A stretch of DNA of 64,000 bases from Microvirga ossetica. GTDB lineage: Bacteria > Pseudomonadota > Alphaproteobacteria > Rhizobiales > Beijerinckiaceae. Under the pieces are notes generated by a model. That model ran no database searches. It was given only the letters and a program-made list of their open reading frames with translations, and had not been told where the DNA came from. Shown in pieces: positions 42,344-52,326 of the stretch. Every line of letters begins with the position of its first letter. Position 1 is the first letter of the stretch. The stretch spans positions 806,001-870,000 of the forward strand of contig NZ_CP016619.1 in assembly GCF_002741015.1 (NCBI RefSeq), written 5' to 3'. A program made the translations under genes and the position numbers.

Positions 42344-43840
42344 ATGCTTGATGCTTACCTGACAGCCTTCGGAATGGTGTTCGAGCCTTACGTGCTCGCG
42401 GTGATTGTCGCCTCGGCTGTCTACGGCCTCGTCGTGGGCTGCATTCCCGGCCTCTCGGCCACCATGGCGACGGCCCTTCTCGTGCCGCTCACCTTCTTCA
42501 TGCCGCCGGTCCCCGCGGTGGCCGCCATCGTCACCACCAGCACCATGGCGATTTTCTCCGGCGATATTCCCGGATGCCTCCTGCGCATTCCCGGCACGCC
42601 CGCATCGGCGGCCTATGTCGAGGACTCCTATCAGCTGACCCTGAAGGGGAAGCCGGAGCTGGCGCTCGGCATCGGATTGTACTTTTCGGTGATTGGCGGC
42701 TTGTTCGGGACGGCCGTCATGATGGTCGCGTCGCCAGCCATCGCCGAGTTTGCACTAGGCTTCGGCTCAGTCGAATTCTTCTGGATCGTGGCCATGGGCC
42801 TAGGCGGCGCTGTGTTCATCGGCTCCTCAAGCCCCCTGAAGGCCTGCATCGCGCTCCTGCTGGGCCTTGCCATCGCGCTGATTGGCATGGACAACCCGGC
42901 GGGACAACCCCGCTTCACCTTCGGCACGACGGGCCTGCTCGGCGGCATCTCGCTCATTCCCATGATGGTCGGGATGTTCGCGGTATCCGAGGTTTTACGG
43001 CACATGGTGTCGAAAGAGGCGAAGGCTCAGATCGCTGTGACCCATATCGGGCCGATCTTCGCCAACATGTGGAAGTTGACGAAGCAGTATCCTTGGCAGC
43101 TCATCCGCGGCAGCGCCCTTGGAACGGTCATTGGCATCCAGCCCGGCAGCGGCGCGGACATGGCAGCGTGGATGTCCTATGCGATGAGCAAGCGGTTCTC
43201 CAAGGAGCCCGAGAAATTCGGCACTGGGCATCCGGAAGGTCTCATCGAGGCTGGGGCATCAAACAACAGCTCGCTGGCCGGCGCCTGGATCCCGGCCCTG
43301 GTGTTCGGTATCCCTGGCGACTCGATCACAGCCATCGCCATCGGGGTTCTCTATATGAAGAACATGGCGCCGGGGCCGACGATCTTTGTGAACAACCCGC
43401 AGAACGTTTACGCTCTCTTTCTGGTGTTCGTCCTGGCCAACCTCCTGATGCTTCCGCTGGGCTGGGCGATGATCAAGGTAGCAACCAAGATCCTGCGCGT
43501 TCCTCGCGACATCCTCATGCCGATCATCCTGCTCTTCGCCATCGTTGGTGCCTTCGCCATCAACAACTCGCTGTTCGATGTCGGACTGATGCTCGGCTTC
43601 GGGGTTTTGGCCTTTATCATGGAGGAGAACGGCTTTCCGGTTGCACCAACGATCCTTGGGGTGGTCCTCGGGCCGCTCTTGGAGGAGAACTTCATCAACT
43701 CGATGATCAAGGCCGACGGCAATCCGATCGGCCTCGTGGACCGCCCGATCGCGGCTGTGCTGGCTGCGATCACCATCGGCATGGTGGCCTGGACGATCTG
43801 GGCGTCCCGAAAGTCGAAGTCCGCCCCTATAACCGTCTGA
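42344..43840 (+). CDS. tctA: Tripartite tricarboxylate transporter large membrane subunit TctA
   Basis: A 498-residue permease with about 11-12 transmembrane helices. The TctA signature region GCIPGLSATMATALLVPLTF near the N-terminus and the second half repeat GIQPGSGADMAAWMSY, with the pore-forming GIPGDSITAIAIGVLYMKNM, are present. The substrate moves with sodium or protons after capture by TctC. It is the last transporter gene; the cupin gene follows 17 bases later. Confidence 0.93.
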   Translation: MLDAYLTAFGMVFEPYVLAVIVASAVYGLVVGCIPGLSATMATALLVPLTFFMPPVPAVAAIVTTSTMAIFSGDIPGCLLRIPGTPASAAYVEDSYQLTLKGKPELALGIGLYFSVIGGLFGTAVMMVASPAIAEFALGFGSVEFFWIVAMGLGGAVFIGSSSPLKACIALLLGLAIALIGMDNPAGQPRFTFGTTGLLGGISLIPMMVGMFAVSEVLRHMVSKEAKAQIAVTHIGPIFANMWKLTKQYPWQLIRGSALGTVIGIQPGSGADMAAWMSYAMSKRFSKEPEKFGTGHPEGLIEAGASNNSSLAGAWIPALVFGIPGDSITAIAIGVLYMKNMAPGPTIFVNNPQNVYALFLVFVLANLLMLPLGWAMIKVATKILRVPRDILMPIILLFAIVGAFAINNSLFDVGLMLGFGVLAFIMEENGFPVAPTILGVVLGPLLEENFINSMIKADGNPIGLVDRPIAAVLAAITIGMVAWTIWASRKSKSAPITV

Positions 43841-43857
43841 GCGCAGGAGAAGATCTC

Positions 43858-44355
43858 ATGTATCACGCTATGAAAGGCTCGACCCATGTTCTCGCTCCTC
43901 AGGAAATTGCCGTCACGGCAATCCCTGAGGACGAACGTGTCTGGGTGCCACAGGCGCCAAACGTCTGGTTCCGCCCTCTCATGCTCAACACGCTTCAGGG
44001 GCAATGGTGCAACCTTCTGCGCGTCCGGCGCGCCGGCGTCCTCTCGCGGCATCTGCATCCCAGCCCGGTCCACGGCTTCGTCCTGAAGGGCTCATGGCGC
44101 TACCTCGAGCATGACTGGGTTGCTACCGAGGGCTCCTACGTGTTTGAGCCGCCCGGCGAGATACACACCCTGGTCGTGCCGGACGACGTTCAGGAGATGA
44201 TCACGTTCTTCAACATCAGCGGCTGCATGTACTACGTCGATCAGGACAACAAGCACGTAGGCTTCGAGGACGTGTTTACGAAGATCGACATGTGCCGGAA
44301 GCACTACACTGAGGTCGGCCTCGGAGCTGACTACGTCGACCAGTTCGTGCGCTGA
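43858..44355 (+). CDS. Cupin-fold protein, dihydroxyacetophenone-dioxygenase-like
   Basis: A 165-residue single-domain cupin starting at ATG 43858 behind AGGAGAAG. The two cupin motifs are visible: RHLHPSPVHGFVLKGSWRYL (metal ligands His, His and a later Glu/Lys) and FEPPGEIHTLVVPD (His). The sequence type is the 2,4'-dihydroxyacetophenone dioxygenase-like family, whose members in sugar-acid operons may be isomerases or metal-dependent lyases. It lies between tctA and an SDR on one transcript. The exact reaction is unknown. Confidence 0.8.
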   Translation: MYHAMKGSTHVLAPQEIAVTAIPEDERVWVPQAPNVWFRPLMLNTLQGQWCNLLRVRRAGVLSRHLHPSPVHGFVLKGSWRYLEHDWVATEGSYVFEPPGEIHTLVVPDDVQEMITFFNISGCMYYVDQDNKHVGFEDVFTKIDMCRKHYTEVGLGADYVDQFVR

Positions 44356-44374
44356 TGCCAACGAGGACCAAGGA

Positions 44375-45157
44375 ATGACGGACAGGACAACCGATCGCGG
44401 AACGTCGAGCGCTCCCGCACCCTCGGGTCATTGGGCTGCGCAGTGGTATTCCGGAAAGCGCGTGCTCGTCACAGGCGGAACCTCTGGTATCGGAGCCGGT
44501 ATCGCACAGGGGTTTCTCGAAGCCGGCGCCGAGGTGATCGCCACAGGGGTCTCGCGCGGCGAAGTCGATAAGGTTAGGGAAGCCATGGCCCCAGCCGATT
44601 GTCGCGTGCTCGATGTGCGGGATGGCCGGGCCGTGGAAGCGCTGGTGGGTGAACTCGGCGCCCTCGACGTCGTCGTAAACTGCGCCGGCATCATCCGGCG
44701 CGTCGACGAATTCGAGTCTTCTGTATTTGAGGAGGTGATCGACATCAATCTTACAGGAACCATGCGCGTCTGCACAGCCGCAAGGCCGCTCCTCGCCCGC
44801 TCGCGGGGATCGATCGTCAACTTGGCGTCGATGCTATCCTTCTTTGGCGGCGGGCTCGTGCCCGGCTATTCTGCGAGCAAAGGCGGGGTGGCCCAGCTGA
44901 CGAAGTCGCTCGCCATCGCGTTCGCAGCAGATGGCATTCGCGTCAACGCAATTGCGCCTGGATGGATTCAGACGCCGCTGACGGCCGCCTTGCACCAAAA
45001 TGAAGATCGCAGCCGCGCAATTCTTGAGCGCACGCCCTTGAAGCGCTGGGGGACGCCGCAGGACCTGGTTGGGGGTGTACTCTTTCTCTGCTCGCCTGCG
45101 GCAGCCTTTATTACTGGATCGATTCTAGCCATCGATGGCGGGTATTCAGTCGTCTAA
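44375..45157 (+). CDS. Short-chain dehydrogenase/reductase
   Basis: A 260-residue NAD(P)-dependent oxidoreductase. The cofactor motif is TGGTSGIGAGIAQGF, the structural motif NCAGIIRR, the catalytic Ser in NLASMLSFFGG, and the Tyr-x3-Lys in YSASKGG. It ends IDGGYSVV, typical of the gluconate 5-dehydrogenase/3-ketoacyl reductase group. An ~18-residue polar N-terminal extension precedes the fold. ATG 44375 follows AAGGA. As the last gene of the tct operon it probably oxidises a hydroxyl group of the imported acid. Confidence 0.88.
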   Translation: MTDRTTDRGTSSAPAPSGHWAAQWYSGKRVLVTGGTSGIGAGIAQGFLEAGAEVIATGVSRGEVDKVREAMAPADCRVLDVRDGRAVEALVGELGALDVVVNCAGIIRRVDEFESSVFEEVIDINLTGTMRVCTAARPLLARSRGSIVNLASMLSFFGGGLVPGYSASKGGVAQLTKSLAIAFAADGIRVNAIAPGWIQTPLTAALHQNEDRSRAILERTPLKRWGTPQDLVGGVLFLCSPAAAFITGSILAIDGGYSVV

Positions 45158-45230
45158 TAAATCCCGCGAGTGGACCTGTCCGCCGTCGCGGAATCTGATC
45201 CGAGCCACCGCACCCGACGGTACCATCAGG

Positions 45231-45965
45231 TTAACCGACAGGTGACGACCCAGAGGCATACATGAGGGATGAACTCGACCCGTCATCCTCGCGTCCGATA
45301 TCTTGCGACAGGGACGAGATCGCTCGCCTCGCCTGATCTCTGATTTTATTCCAGGCTTGAGCGCGGATATCAGAGGTCTGGCACACCCACGATCCGCCGA
45401 CGGCCACAACATTCGGCAGGGCAAGCCAATCCCGGGCGTTCTTCTCATCGATGCCGCCGGTCGGGCAAAAGCGAGCCTGAGGAAACGGGCCGGCCAAGGC
45501 CTTGAGCGCCGGAATGCCGCCGGCTGCAACGGCCGGGAAGAACTTGACGGTCTGGAAGCCATGGGCGAGCGCCGCCATCAGTTCGGACGCGGTGGCGATG
45601 CCGGGAATGAACGGCATCTCGCTCCGGCTTGCGGCGTCGAGCAGATCTGGTGTGGCGCCAGGGCTCAGGGCATAGCGAGCGCCGAGGGCCTGCGCACGCT
45701 CCAGGTCCTTAGGGGTCAGCACGGTCCCGATGCCGACGATGGCGTCGGGGACTTCCCGGATGATGGCAGCTGCCGATTCCGCCGCAGCGGACGTGCGCAG
45801 GGTGATCTCCAGCAGGCGCAGCCCGCCTGCCACGAGAGCTCGCGCGAGGGGAACTGCATCCTCCACACGTTCCAGCGTGATGACTGGAACGATGGGGCCA
45901 GCGCGGAGGAGATCGGCCAGCTTCTTGTTGCGTGAACCGGCGAGGTCCTTCTGGTCTTGAGGCAT
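45231..45965 (-). CDS. eda: 2-keto-3-deoxy-6-phosphogluconate aldolase
   Basis: Cleaves KDPG to pyruvate and glyceraldehyde 3-phosphate (Entner-Doudoroff). A 244-residue class I aldolase: IVPVITLERVEDAVPLARAL, the Glu in LEITLRT, GIGTVLTPKDLERAQALGA, the Schiff-base Lys in TVKFFPAVAAGG, and CPTGGIDEKN. About 30 extra polar residues at the C-terminus (SLSQDIGREDDGSSSS) exceed the usual ~210. It follows kdgK on the same strand by 36 bases, with AAGGAG ahead of ATG 45965. Together they finish hexonate breakdown. Confidence 0.92.
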   Translation of the reverse strand: MPQDQKDLAGSRNKKLADLLRAGPIVPVITLERVEDAVPLARALVAGGLRLLEITLRTSAAAESAAAIIREVPDAIVGIGTVLTPKDLERAQALGARYALSPGATPDLLDAASRSEMPFIPGIATASELMAALAHGFQTVKFFPAVAAGGIPALKALAGPFPQARFCPTGGIDEKNARDWLALPNVVAVGGSWVCQTSDIRAQAWNKIRDQARRAISSLSQDIGREDDGSSSSLMYASGSSPVG

Positions 45966-46001
45966 GGGAGAAACTCCTTGGATGGAGAGTGTAGAAATAT
46001 T

Positions 46002-46898
46002 CTATGGCATAGCCTCGCGCGGAATGATCGCGCCGCGATAGCGAACGACCTGTCCGGCGAGGCGATGCCCGGCCGCCGCGGCAGATCGAGGATCTTGACC
46101 CGACAGGCGTGCGTTCAGATAGGCGGCAGCGAAGCTGTCGCCGGCCGCGGTGGTATCGACCACATCCTCCGCAGGCTTGCCGGGCACGACGACGTCTTCG
46201 CCTTGCGACAGCACGCGGCCGGTCAGGTCCGGATATTTGAGGACGATCTCGGCCCGGTCGGAGAAGGTCAACAGCTCGTCCACACCGTTGCCGCCGAACA
46301 AGAGGTCGAGGTCTTCCGTCGAGGCGAGGATGATGTCGGCACACTCGAAAGCCTGACGGAAGGCAGTCCGCGCGACATCCAGATCGGGCCAGCCGCGCGG
46401 GCGGAAATTCGTGTCGAAAGCCACGCGCCTGCCTTTGGACCGTGCGTTGCCGAGCACGTCAAACAGGCGCTCGCGTCCGTTCTCGCCGTAGAGGGAAAGG
46501 GAAATGCCTGACAGATAGACGAGGTCGTATGTGCCGATGGCTTCGATGATGCTCTCGGCCTCGGGCGCCTGGAACAGCAGGCGCGCGGCTGCGGTCTCTC
46601 GCCAGTAGGAGAACCGGCGTTCGCCTTTCGGATCCGTCTGGATGATGTAGAGCCCCGGGAGCCGCCCGGGCAGGCGCAACACCCGTTGCGTCCCAATCCC
46701 TTCCGCGTCCCAGGCCGCGATCAGCTCATCGCTCCAGCTGTCGTCTCCGAGCGCGGTGATGTAGTCGGTCCGCGTTCCGAGGCGGGCCAGATAGACGGCG
46801 GTGTTGAACGTATCGCCGCCGTAACCGCGGCACAACCGGCCGTCGGCCTCCTCCCGAAGCTCGATCATGCACTCTCCGATGCAGGCGACCCTTGTCAT
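46002..46898 (-). CDS. kdgK: 2-keto-3-deoxygluconate kinase
   Basis: Phosphorylates KDG to KDPG with ATP. A 298-residue PfkB/ribokinase-fold enzyme: the N-terminal CIGECMIELREEADG, the glycine-rich GYGGDTFNTAVYLARLG, and the ATP/anion-hole motif DTTAAGDSFAAAYLNARLSG with the catalytic Asp in GD. It is transcribed with eda, which uses its product. ATG 46898 follows GAGAAG. The upstream ~240 bases are gene-free and should hold the promoter. Confidence 0.92.
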   Translation of the reverse strand: MTRVACIGECMIELREEADGRLCRGYGGDTFNTAVYLARLGTRTDYITALGDDSWSDELIAAWDAEGIGTQRVLRLPGRLPGLYIIQTDPKGERRFSYWRETAAARLLFQAPEAESIIEAIGTYDLVYLSGISLSLYGENGRERLFDVLGNARSKGRRVAFDTNFRPRGWPDLDVARTAFRQAFECADIILASTEDLDLLFGGNGVDELLTFSDRAEIVLKYPDLTGRVLSQGEDVVVPGKPAEDVVDTTAAGDSFAAAYLNARLSGQDPRSAAAAGHRLAGQVVRYRGAIIPREAMP

Positions 46899-47139
46899 CG
46901 TCTTCTCGAAGCTCCAACATCCACCGGTGGGGTCAATCTCGCCGCTACTGGGCTGTCATACGTAGCATTTCAGCATTGCTGTTGCGTTCGTCTGGTGCCT
47001 GAAAGAGAGCTGCCTAGATGCCCATGTGATCAAACCCTTTTACTCAGGTCGAATTTCTTAGCCAGCATGCGCAACATATTCTAATGGCATGCTACAGACG
47101 CCGGTGCTTGGCCCTGAGAACCGAATTTCAAACGGCGTT

Positions 47140-48570
47140 TCACATAACCTGCACCAGCAGATCGATGCTGGCTTTGGCATCACCGTAGAACATGCGGGTG
47201 TTGTCCTTGTAGAACAGCGGGTTCTCGATCCCGGAATAGCCGGTCCCCTGCCCGCGCTTTGACACGAACACCTGCTTGGCCTTCCACACCTCCAGCACCG
47301 GCATGCCGGCGATCGGGCTGTTGGGGTCCTCCTGGGCGGCCGGATTGACGATGTCGTTCGAGCCGATGACGATCACGACGTCGGTGTCGGCAAAGTCCTC
47401 GTTGATCTCGTCCATCTCCAGCACGATGTCGTAGGGCACCTTGGCCTCCGCCAGCAGCACGTTCATGTGCCCCGGCAGCCGGCCCGCCACCGGGTGAATG
47501 GCAAAGCGCACCTGCTTGCCCTTCGCCCTTAAGCGCCGCGTCAGTTCCGATACCGATTGCTGCGCCTGCGCCACGGCCATGCCGTAGCCCGGCACGATGA
47601 CGACGCTATCGGCCTCCTCCAGGGCGGTGGCCACGCCATCGGCATCGATGGCGATCTGCTCGCCGGCAATCGCCATCACCGGACCCGTGGTGGCGCCGAA
47701 GCCGCCCAGGATCACGCTGATGAAGCTGCGGTTCATCGCCTTGCACATGATGTAACTCAGGATCGCACCGGAGGAACCTACCAAGGCGCCGGTGACAATC
47801 AGCAGGTCATTGCCGAGGGTGAAGCCGATCGCCGCCGCCGCCCAGCCCGAGTAGGAGTTGAGCATCGAGACCACCACCGGCATGTCGGCCCCGCCGATGC
47901 CCATGATCAGGTGATAGCCGATGAAGAAGGCCAGCAGCGTCATCGCCACCAGTGTCCAGATGCCCGCGCCGTTGACATACAGCACCAGCAGGACGACCGA
48001 GGCCAGGGCGGCTGCCGCATTGAGCCCGTGCCCGCCCGGCAGCTTCCTGGCCTTGCCGTCGACCTTGCCGGCGAGCTTGCCGAAGGCGACGATGGAGCCG
48101 GTGAAGGTCACGGCGCCAATGAACACGCCGAGGAACACTTCCACCCGCAGGATCGCGATCTCGACGCCGGTCTTGTGCGCCAGCACCCCGGCAAAGCCGG
48201 TGAGGATCTGCCGTGAGGTCTCATCAAGAGCCAGCACGCGGGTGAGCTCGAGATCGGCATTGAAGCCGATGAACACGGCGGCGAGACCGACGAAGGAGTG
48301 CAGCGCCGCCACCAGCTGCGGCATCTCGGTCATCGCAACCGTCTTGGCCACATACCAGCCGATGGCTGAGCCGATCACCAGCATCACGGCAATGACGGCG
48401 TAGTTGCCCACACCGGGGCCGAACACCGTCGCTCCCACGGCCAGCGCCATGCCGGCAATGCCGTACCACACGGCCCGCTTGGCGCTCTCCTGGCCCGACA
48501 GGCCGCCGAGTGACAGGATGAACAGGACGGCGGCCGCCACATAGGCGGCAGAGACGATACCAAGGCTCAT
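47140..48570 (-). CDS. pntB: Proton-translocating NAD(P)+ transhydrogenase, beta subunit
   Basis: A 476-residue membrane protein. Nine or so transmembrane helices fill the first ~270 residues (domain II, with proton path residues in [20 protein letters not shown] and [14 protein letters not shown]). The C-terminal ~180 residues are the NADP-binding domain III ([55 protein letters not shown]). It follows pntA by 11 bases. The complex uses the proton gradient to make NADPH from NADH. Its place inside the sugar-acid region suggests redox balancing for the nearby dehydrogenases. Confidence 0.95.
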   Translation of the reverse strand: MSLGIVSAAYVAAAVLFILSLGGLSGQESAKRAVWYGIAGMALAVGATVFGPGVGNYAVIAVMLVIGSAIGWYVAKTVAMTEMPQLVAALHSFVGLAAVFIGFNADLELTRVLALDETSRQILTGFAGVLAHKTGVEIAILRVEVFLGVFIGAVTFTGSIVAFGKLAGKVDGKARKLPGGHGLNAAAALASVVLLVLYVNGAGIWTLVAMTLLAFFIGYHLIMGIGGADMPVVVSMLNSYSGWAAAAIGFTLGNDLLIVTGALVGSSGAILSYIMCKAMNRSFISVILGGFGATTGPVMAIAGEQIAIDADGVATALEEADSVVIVPGYGMAVAQAQQSVSELTRRLRAKGKQVRFAIHPVAGRLPGHMNVLLAEAKVPYDIVLEMDEINEDFADTDVVIVIGSNDIVNPAAQEDPNSPIAGMPVLEVWKAKQVFVSKRGQGTGYSGIENPLFYKDNTRMFYGDAKASIDLLVQVM

Positions 48571-48581
48571 CGGACGATCCT

Positions 48582-50153
48582 CTAAGACTTCTGGAACATG
48601 GCCAGCATCCGGCGCGTGACCAGGAAGCCGCCGACGATGTTGATGGTGGCGATCAGGAAGGAGAGCGAGGCCAGGCTCACCACCAGCCAGTGGCTGGAGC
48701 CGACCTGCAGCAGGGCCCCCAGCACCACGATGCCCGAGATGGCGTTGGTCACCGCCATCAGCGGCGTGTGCAGGGAGTGGCTGACACCCCAGATCACCTG
48801 GAAGCCGACGAAGCAGGCGAGCGCGAAGACGATGAAGTGGGCCATGAAGCTCGCCGGGGCATAGGCGCCCACCAGCGCGATCAGCAGGCCGCCGGCGACG
48901 AGCAGGCCGACCTGGCTGCGGGTCTGCGCCTTGAAGGCAGCAACCTCTCCTGCCCGCCTTTCCTCCGGGGTGAGCTCCCTGGGCTTGTCCTTCGGCTTGG
49001 CGGCGGCGATCGCCGGCACCTTGGGCGGCGGTGGCGGATAGGTGACCGCACCTTGGTGCGTGACCGTGGCGCCGCGGATGACGTCATCGTCCATGTTGTG
49101 GTGGATGACGCCGTCCTTGTTCGGTGTCAGGTCCGTCAGCATGTGGCGGATGTTGTTACTGTAGAGGGTGGAGGCTTGGGCTGCCATGCGGCTCGGGAAA
49201 TCGGTGTAGCCGATAAGGGTGACGCCATTCGCCGTCATCACCTTCTCGTCCGGAACCGTCAGGTCGCAGTTGCCACCCCTCTCGGCCGCCAGATCGACGA
49301 TCACCGAGCCCGGCTTCATGGCATCTACCATGTCGGCCGTCCACAGCTTCGGGGCGGGACGGCCCGGGATCAGGGCGGTGGTGATGACGATGTCGATCTC
49401 CGGGGCAAGCTCGCGGAACTTGGCGAGCTGCTTCTCGCGGAACTCCGGGCTCGAGGGGGCGGCATAGCCGCCGGTGGCGGCCCCGTCCTGCGCCTCCTCG
49501 AACTCGAGGAAGACGAACTGCGCGCCCATGGACTCGATCTGCTCGGCCACCTCAGGGCGCACGTCGAAGGCATAGGTGATGGCCCCGAGCGAGGTGGCGG
49601 TGCCGATGGCGGCCAGCCCTGCTACGCCGGCGCCGACCACCAGCACCTTGGCCGGCGGCACCTTGCCGGCGGCGGTGACCTGGCCGGTGAAGAAGCGGCC
49701 GAAGTGGTTGCCGGCCTCGATCACCGCGCGGTAGCCGGCGATGTTCGCCATCGAGGAGAGAGCGTCCATCTTCTGGGCGCGCGAGATGCGCGGCACCATG
49801 TCCATGGCGATCACGGTGGCGCCCTGTGCCCTCGTCTGCTCCAGAAGGTCGACGTTCTGCGCCGGCCAGAAGAATGAGATCAGGGTTTGACCGCTGCGGA
49901 GCATCTCGGCTTCTGATCTCTCGGGCCCACGCACCTTCACCACCACATCAGCGGCCCTAAACACAGCGACGGCGGAGGGCAGAACCTCGACGCCGGCTGC
50001 CGCGTAGGCGGCATCGGAGAATCCCGCTTTCGCCCCTGCGCCGGACTCCATCATGCAGGCATGCCCCAGCTTCCGCAGCTGGAGCGCGGAGTCGGGTGTC
50101 AGCGCCACCCGGTTCTCGCCCGCAAAGATCTCCCTCAGTGCTCCGATCTTCAT
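48582..50153 (-). CDS. pntA: Proton-translocating NAD(P)+ transhydrogenase, alpha subunit
   Basis: A 523-residue subunit in which the NAD-binding domain I and the alpha membrane helices are in one chain (in many alphaproteobacteria they are split as PntAA/PntAB). Domain [21 protein letters not shown], then [20 protein letters not shown] and the RQD-loop region. A Lys/Pro-rich linker ([20 protein letters not shown]) leads to four C-terminal helices. I start at ATG 50153 ([15 protein letters not shown]) with AGGGGA upstream; 50183 is a longer, less likely alternative. Operon with pntB. Confidence 0.94.
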   Translation of the reverse strand: MKIGALREIFAGENRVALTPDSALQLRKLGHACMMESGAGAKAGFSDAAYAAAGVEVLPSAVAVFRAADVVVKVRGPERSEAEMLRSGQTLISFFWPAQNVDLLEQTRAQGATVIAMDMVPRISRAQKMDALSSMANIAGYRAVIEAGNHFGRFFTGQVTAAGKVPPAKVLVVGAGVAGLAAIGTATSLGAITYAFDVRPEVAEQIESMGAQFVFLEFEEAQDGAATGGYAAPSSPEFREKQLAKFRELAPEIDIVITTALIPGRPAPKLWTADMVDAMKPGSVIVDLAAERGGNCDLTVPDEKVMTANGVTLIGYTDFPSRMAAQASTLYSNNIRHMLTDLTPNKDGVIHHNMDDDVIRGATVTHQGAVTYPPPPPKVPAIAAAKPKDKPRELTPEERRAGEVAAFKAQTRSQVGLLVAGGLLIALVGAYAPASFMAHFIVFALACFVGFQVIWGVSHSLHTPLMAVTNAISGIVVLGALLQVGSSHWLVVSLASLSFLIATINIVGGFLVTRRMLAMFQKS

Positions 50154-50357
50154 AATCCAGGATCCCCTGTAGTAGATTATCATCAGGCCTGGCTTGCGGC
50201 CTTGCCGCCGAGCGCCGCCTGCGCTGCCGCCCCCGCGTGACAGTTCCAGGGCAAAGCGCGTCTCGGGCGAGACGGGCGCTGCCCGCTCTCAAGAAGCCGC
50301 GCTTGTCCCATTCCGCTGGGCCGTTTAGCCCAACCCTGGGCACGGCAGTCTATTGCG

Positions 50358-51638
50358 TCATCGTGTCATAAGAGCCAGCGGCCACATGACGATCTGCGGG
50401 AAGACGATGAGAAGGACCAAGACGCAGACTTGTGCGATCATGAACGGCATCACCCCCCGGATCACGCCCCGCATCGGAACCTTTGCGACGCCGCACACGA
50501 CATTGAGAACCGTGCCGACGGGTGGCGTCACGAGCCCAATGGCATTGTTCATGATGAACAGCACCCCGAAGTAAACGGGATCGATGCCGGCCTGCTTGAC
50601 GACAGGCATGAGCACCGGTGTCATGATCAGGACCGTCGGCGTGAAGTCGAGTGCCGTTCCGACGATCAGGATCAGGATCATCAGGACGGCCATGAGCAGG
50701 GTCTGGTTCCCCATCAAGGGCTGAACCATGTCGGCCAGTTGCTGCGGGATGTTTGCAGTGGTGATCAGCCACGCGGAGACGCCGGCCGCCGCGACCAGGA
50801 ACATGATGATGGCGGTCGTTTCCGCGGCGCGATAGAAGAGTTCGAAGAGCTGTCCGAACTTGATCTCCCGATAGATGACCATTCCCACGAAGAGCGAATA
50901 GGCGGCTGCGATCACGGCCGCCTCGGTGGGCGTGAAGGCGCCGAACTTGAGGCCTCCGATGATGACCACGGGCAGCACGAGTGCCCACAAGGCTTTGCGG
51001 GTTTCCTGCAAGCGCTCAGGGAAGGAACGCTTCGGCTCGACCTTCGGATTGTCCCGCCCGATGCTCCATCGCCAGGCGAGGAGAATGGACACGCCCATGA
51101 GGATGCCGGGGACGATGCCCGCGATGAACAGCTTGGTGATCGAGACGCCTCCGGCGACACCGAAGACGATCATCCCGATCGACGGCGGAATGACTGGAGC
51201 GATGATCCCGCCGCAGGCGATGAGGCCGCACGACCGGTCGATGTTGTAGCCGGCTTTCCTCATCAAGGGAATGAGCACAGCCGCCAGCGCCGCGGTATCC
51301 GCGACGGCCGACCCGGACAAGGACGCCATGATGACCGCCGCGCCGACCGCCACGTAACCCAGGCCGCCCCGAATATGACCAATCCAGGACATGGCCATCA
51401 CGATGATGCGGCGGGTCATCCCGCCCGCATTCATGAACTCTCCCGCCAGCATGAAGAACGGCACCGCGAGCAGGGGAAAGCTGTTGGCGCCATCCCACAT
51501 GTTCTGGATCACGATCTGCGGGTCCGTGATCCCCATGTACAGCATCATGGCGAGGCCGCAGCCAATGAGCGCGAAGGCGATCGGCATGCCCAGGGCCATC
51601 AGGCCGAGGAGTGAGGCTATGAAGACGAATACGATCAC
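50358..51638 (-). CDS. dctM: TRAP transporter large permease
   Basis: A 426-residue DctM-type permease with 12 predicted helices. Recognisable segments are LGMPIAFALIGCGLAMMLYM at the start, IPLMRKAGYNIDRSCGLIAC, GGIIAPVIPPSIGMIVFGVA, and the C-terminal PVGTVLNVVCGVAKVP. It forms the ion-coupled channel of the sialic-acid/sugar-acid type TRAP family. It overlaps dctQ by four bases (ATGA). Start ATG 51638. It is last in the transcript dctP-dctQ-dctM. Confidence 0.94.
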   Translation of the reverse strand: MIVFVFIASLLGLMALGMPIAFALIGCGLAMMLYMGITDPQIVIQNMWDGANSFPLLAVPFFMLAGEFMNAGGMTRRIIVMAMSWIGHIRGGLGYVAVGAAVIMASLSGSAVADTAALAAVLIPLMRKAGYNIDRSCGLIACGGIIAPVIPPSIGMIVFGVAGGVSITKLFIAGIVPGILMGVSILLAWRWSIGRDNPKVEPKRSFPERLQETRKALWALVLPVVIIGGLKFGAFTPTEAAVIAAAYSLFVGMVIYREIKFGQLFELFYRAAETTAIIMFLVAAAGVSAWLITTANIPQQLADMVQPLMGNQTLLMAVLMILILIVGTALDFTPTVLIMTPVLMPVVKQAGIDPVYFGVLFIMNNAIGLVTPPVGTVLNVVCGVAKVPMRGVIRGVMPFMIAQVCVLVLLIVFPQIVMWPLALMTR

Positions 51639-52216
51639 CGTTGGGCCCCTTCATGCGAGAGTTGCGCCTTCATGTCCCGCTCAGTCTCGAGGCCTTCGCT
51701 GAGGCCCTCCTCGTGGACTTCGATCAGCTCGTCCTCCCCGACCTGGCCCAGGAACAGCCGGATCAGGTTGACGGTGCAAATGACCGCGATGGAGGCGCCG
51801 GTCAGGTAACTGACGCCATAGACCCAGATCATGCTGAACTGGCCGACCGGGGACGCGTTGCCCGCGAGGATGTCGTGCTGAAGGTAGGTCCCGTAGAAGA
51901 TGATGAGGCTGCAAACCAGCATGATCGCCTGGCTGATGCCCCAGCAGACCTTCCTGCCGAACACCGGGAGCGCATGGACGACCATGTCGACGCCGAGGTG
52001 ATTGCGGCGATGCAGTCCGATGATGCCTCCGAGGAACGTCATCCAGACAAAGGCGAATCGCGGCACCTCTTCCGAGAGGTCGATCCCTGTGTTGAAGAAG
52101 ATCCTCAAGACGACGTTGCCGAAGACCATGACCAGCATCACGACCATGCACACGACCATGACGATCTCGAGCGTCCTGAAGAACGCGCCAATCGCCATTT
52201 GCACCCATCGACCCAT
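51635..52216 (-). CDS. dctQ: TRAP transporter small permease
   Basis: A 193-residue membrane protein with four hydrophobic helices (TLEIVMVVCMVVMLVMVFGN, VPRFAFVWMTFLGGIIGLHR, and so on) and the family's RRNHLGVDMVVHALP segment. It pairs with DctM; the two overlap by ATGA. About 40 polar residues at the C-terminus are longer than usual. It lies 110 bases after dctP. Confidence 0.92.
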   Translation of the reverse strand: MGRWVQMAIGAFFRTLEIVMVVCMVVMLVMVFGNVVLRIFFNTGIDLSEEVPRFAFVWMTFLGGIIGLHRRNHLGVDMVVHALPVFGRKVCWGISQAIMLVCSLIIFYGTYLQHDILAGNASPVGQFSMIWVYGVSYLTGASIAVICTVNLIRLFLGQVGEDELIEVHEEGLSEGLETERDMKAQLSHEGAQR

Positions 52217-52326
52217 GTGGACACTCCTCGGACGCCGAGATTGACTGAACCCGCACCGCGTCTTTCGACCGCCGGCCCGGTCGGCAAGCAGGCGGCCTCA
52301 TCGAACGAGGCCGCCTGGAATAGGGA

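Noticed and set aside
42574..43857. Long plus-strand frame upstream of the cupin gene (593 codons in total)
   Set aside because: The part before 43858 is a shifted frame of tctA with Arg/His-rich noise; the real gene starts at ATG 43858 with its own ribosome-binding site.
48690..49877. 395-codon plus-strand frame antisense to pntA
   Set aside because: Charged low-complexity translation, no ribosome-binding site, fully covered by pntA.
50318..50340. GGGC/GCCC hairpin between pntA and dctM as a terminator
   Set aside because: Stem of only five pairs and no T-run on either strand.
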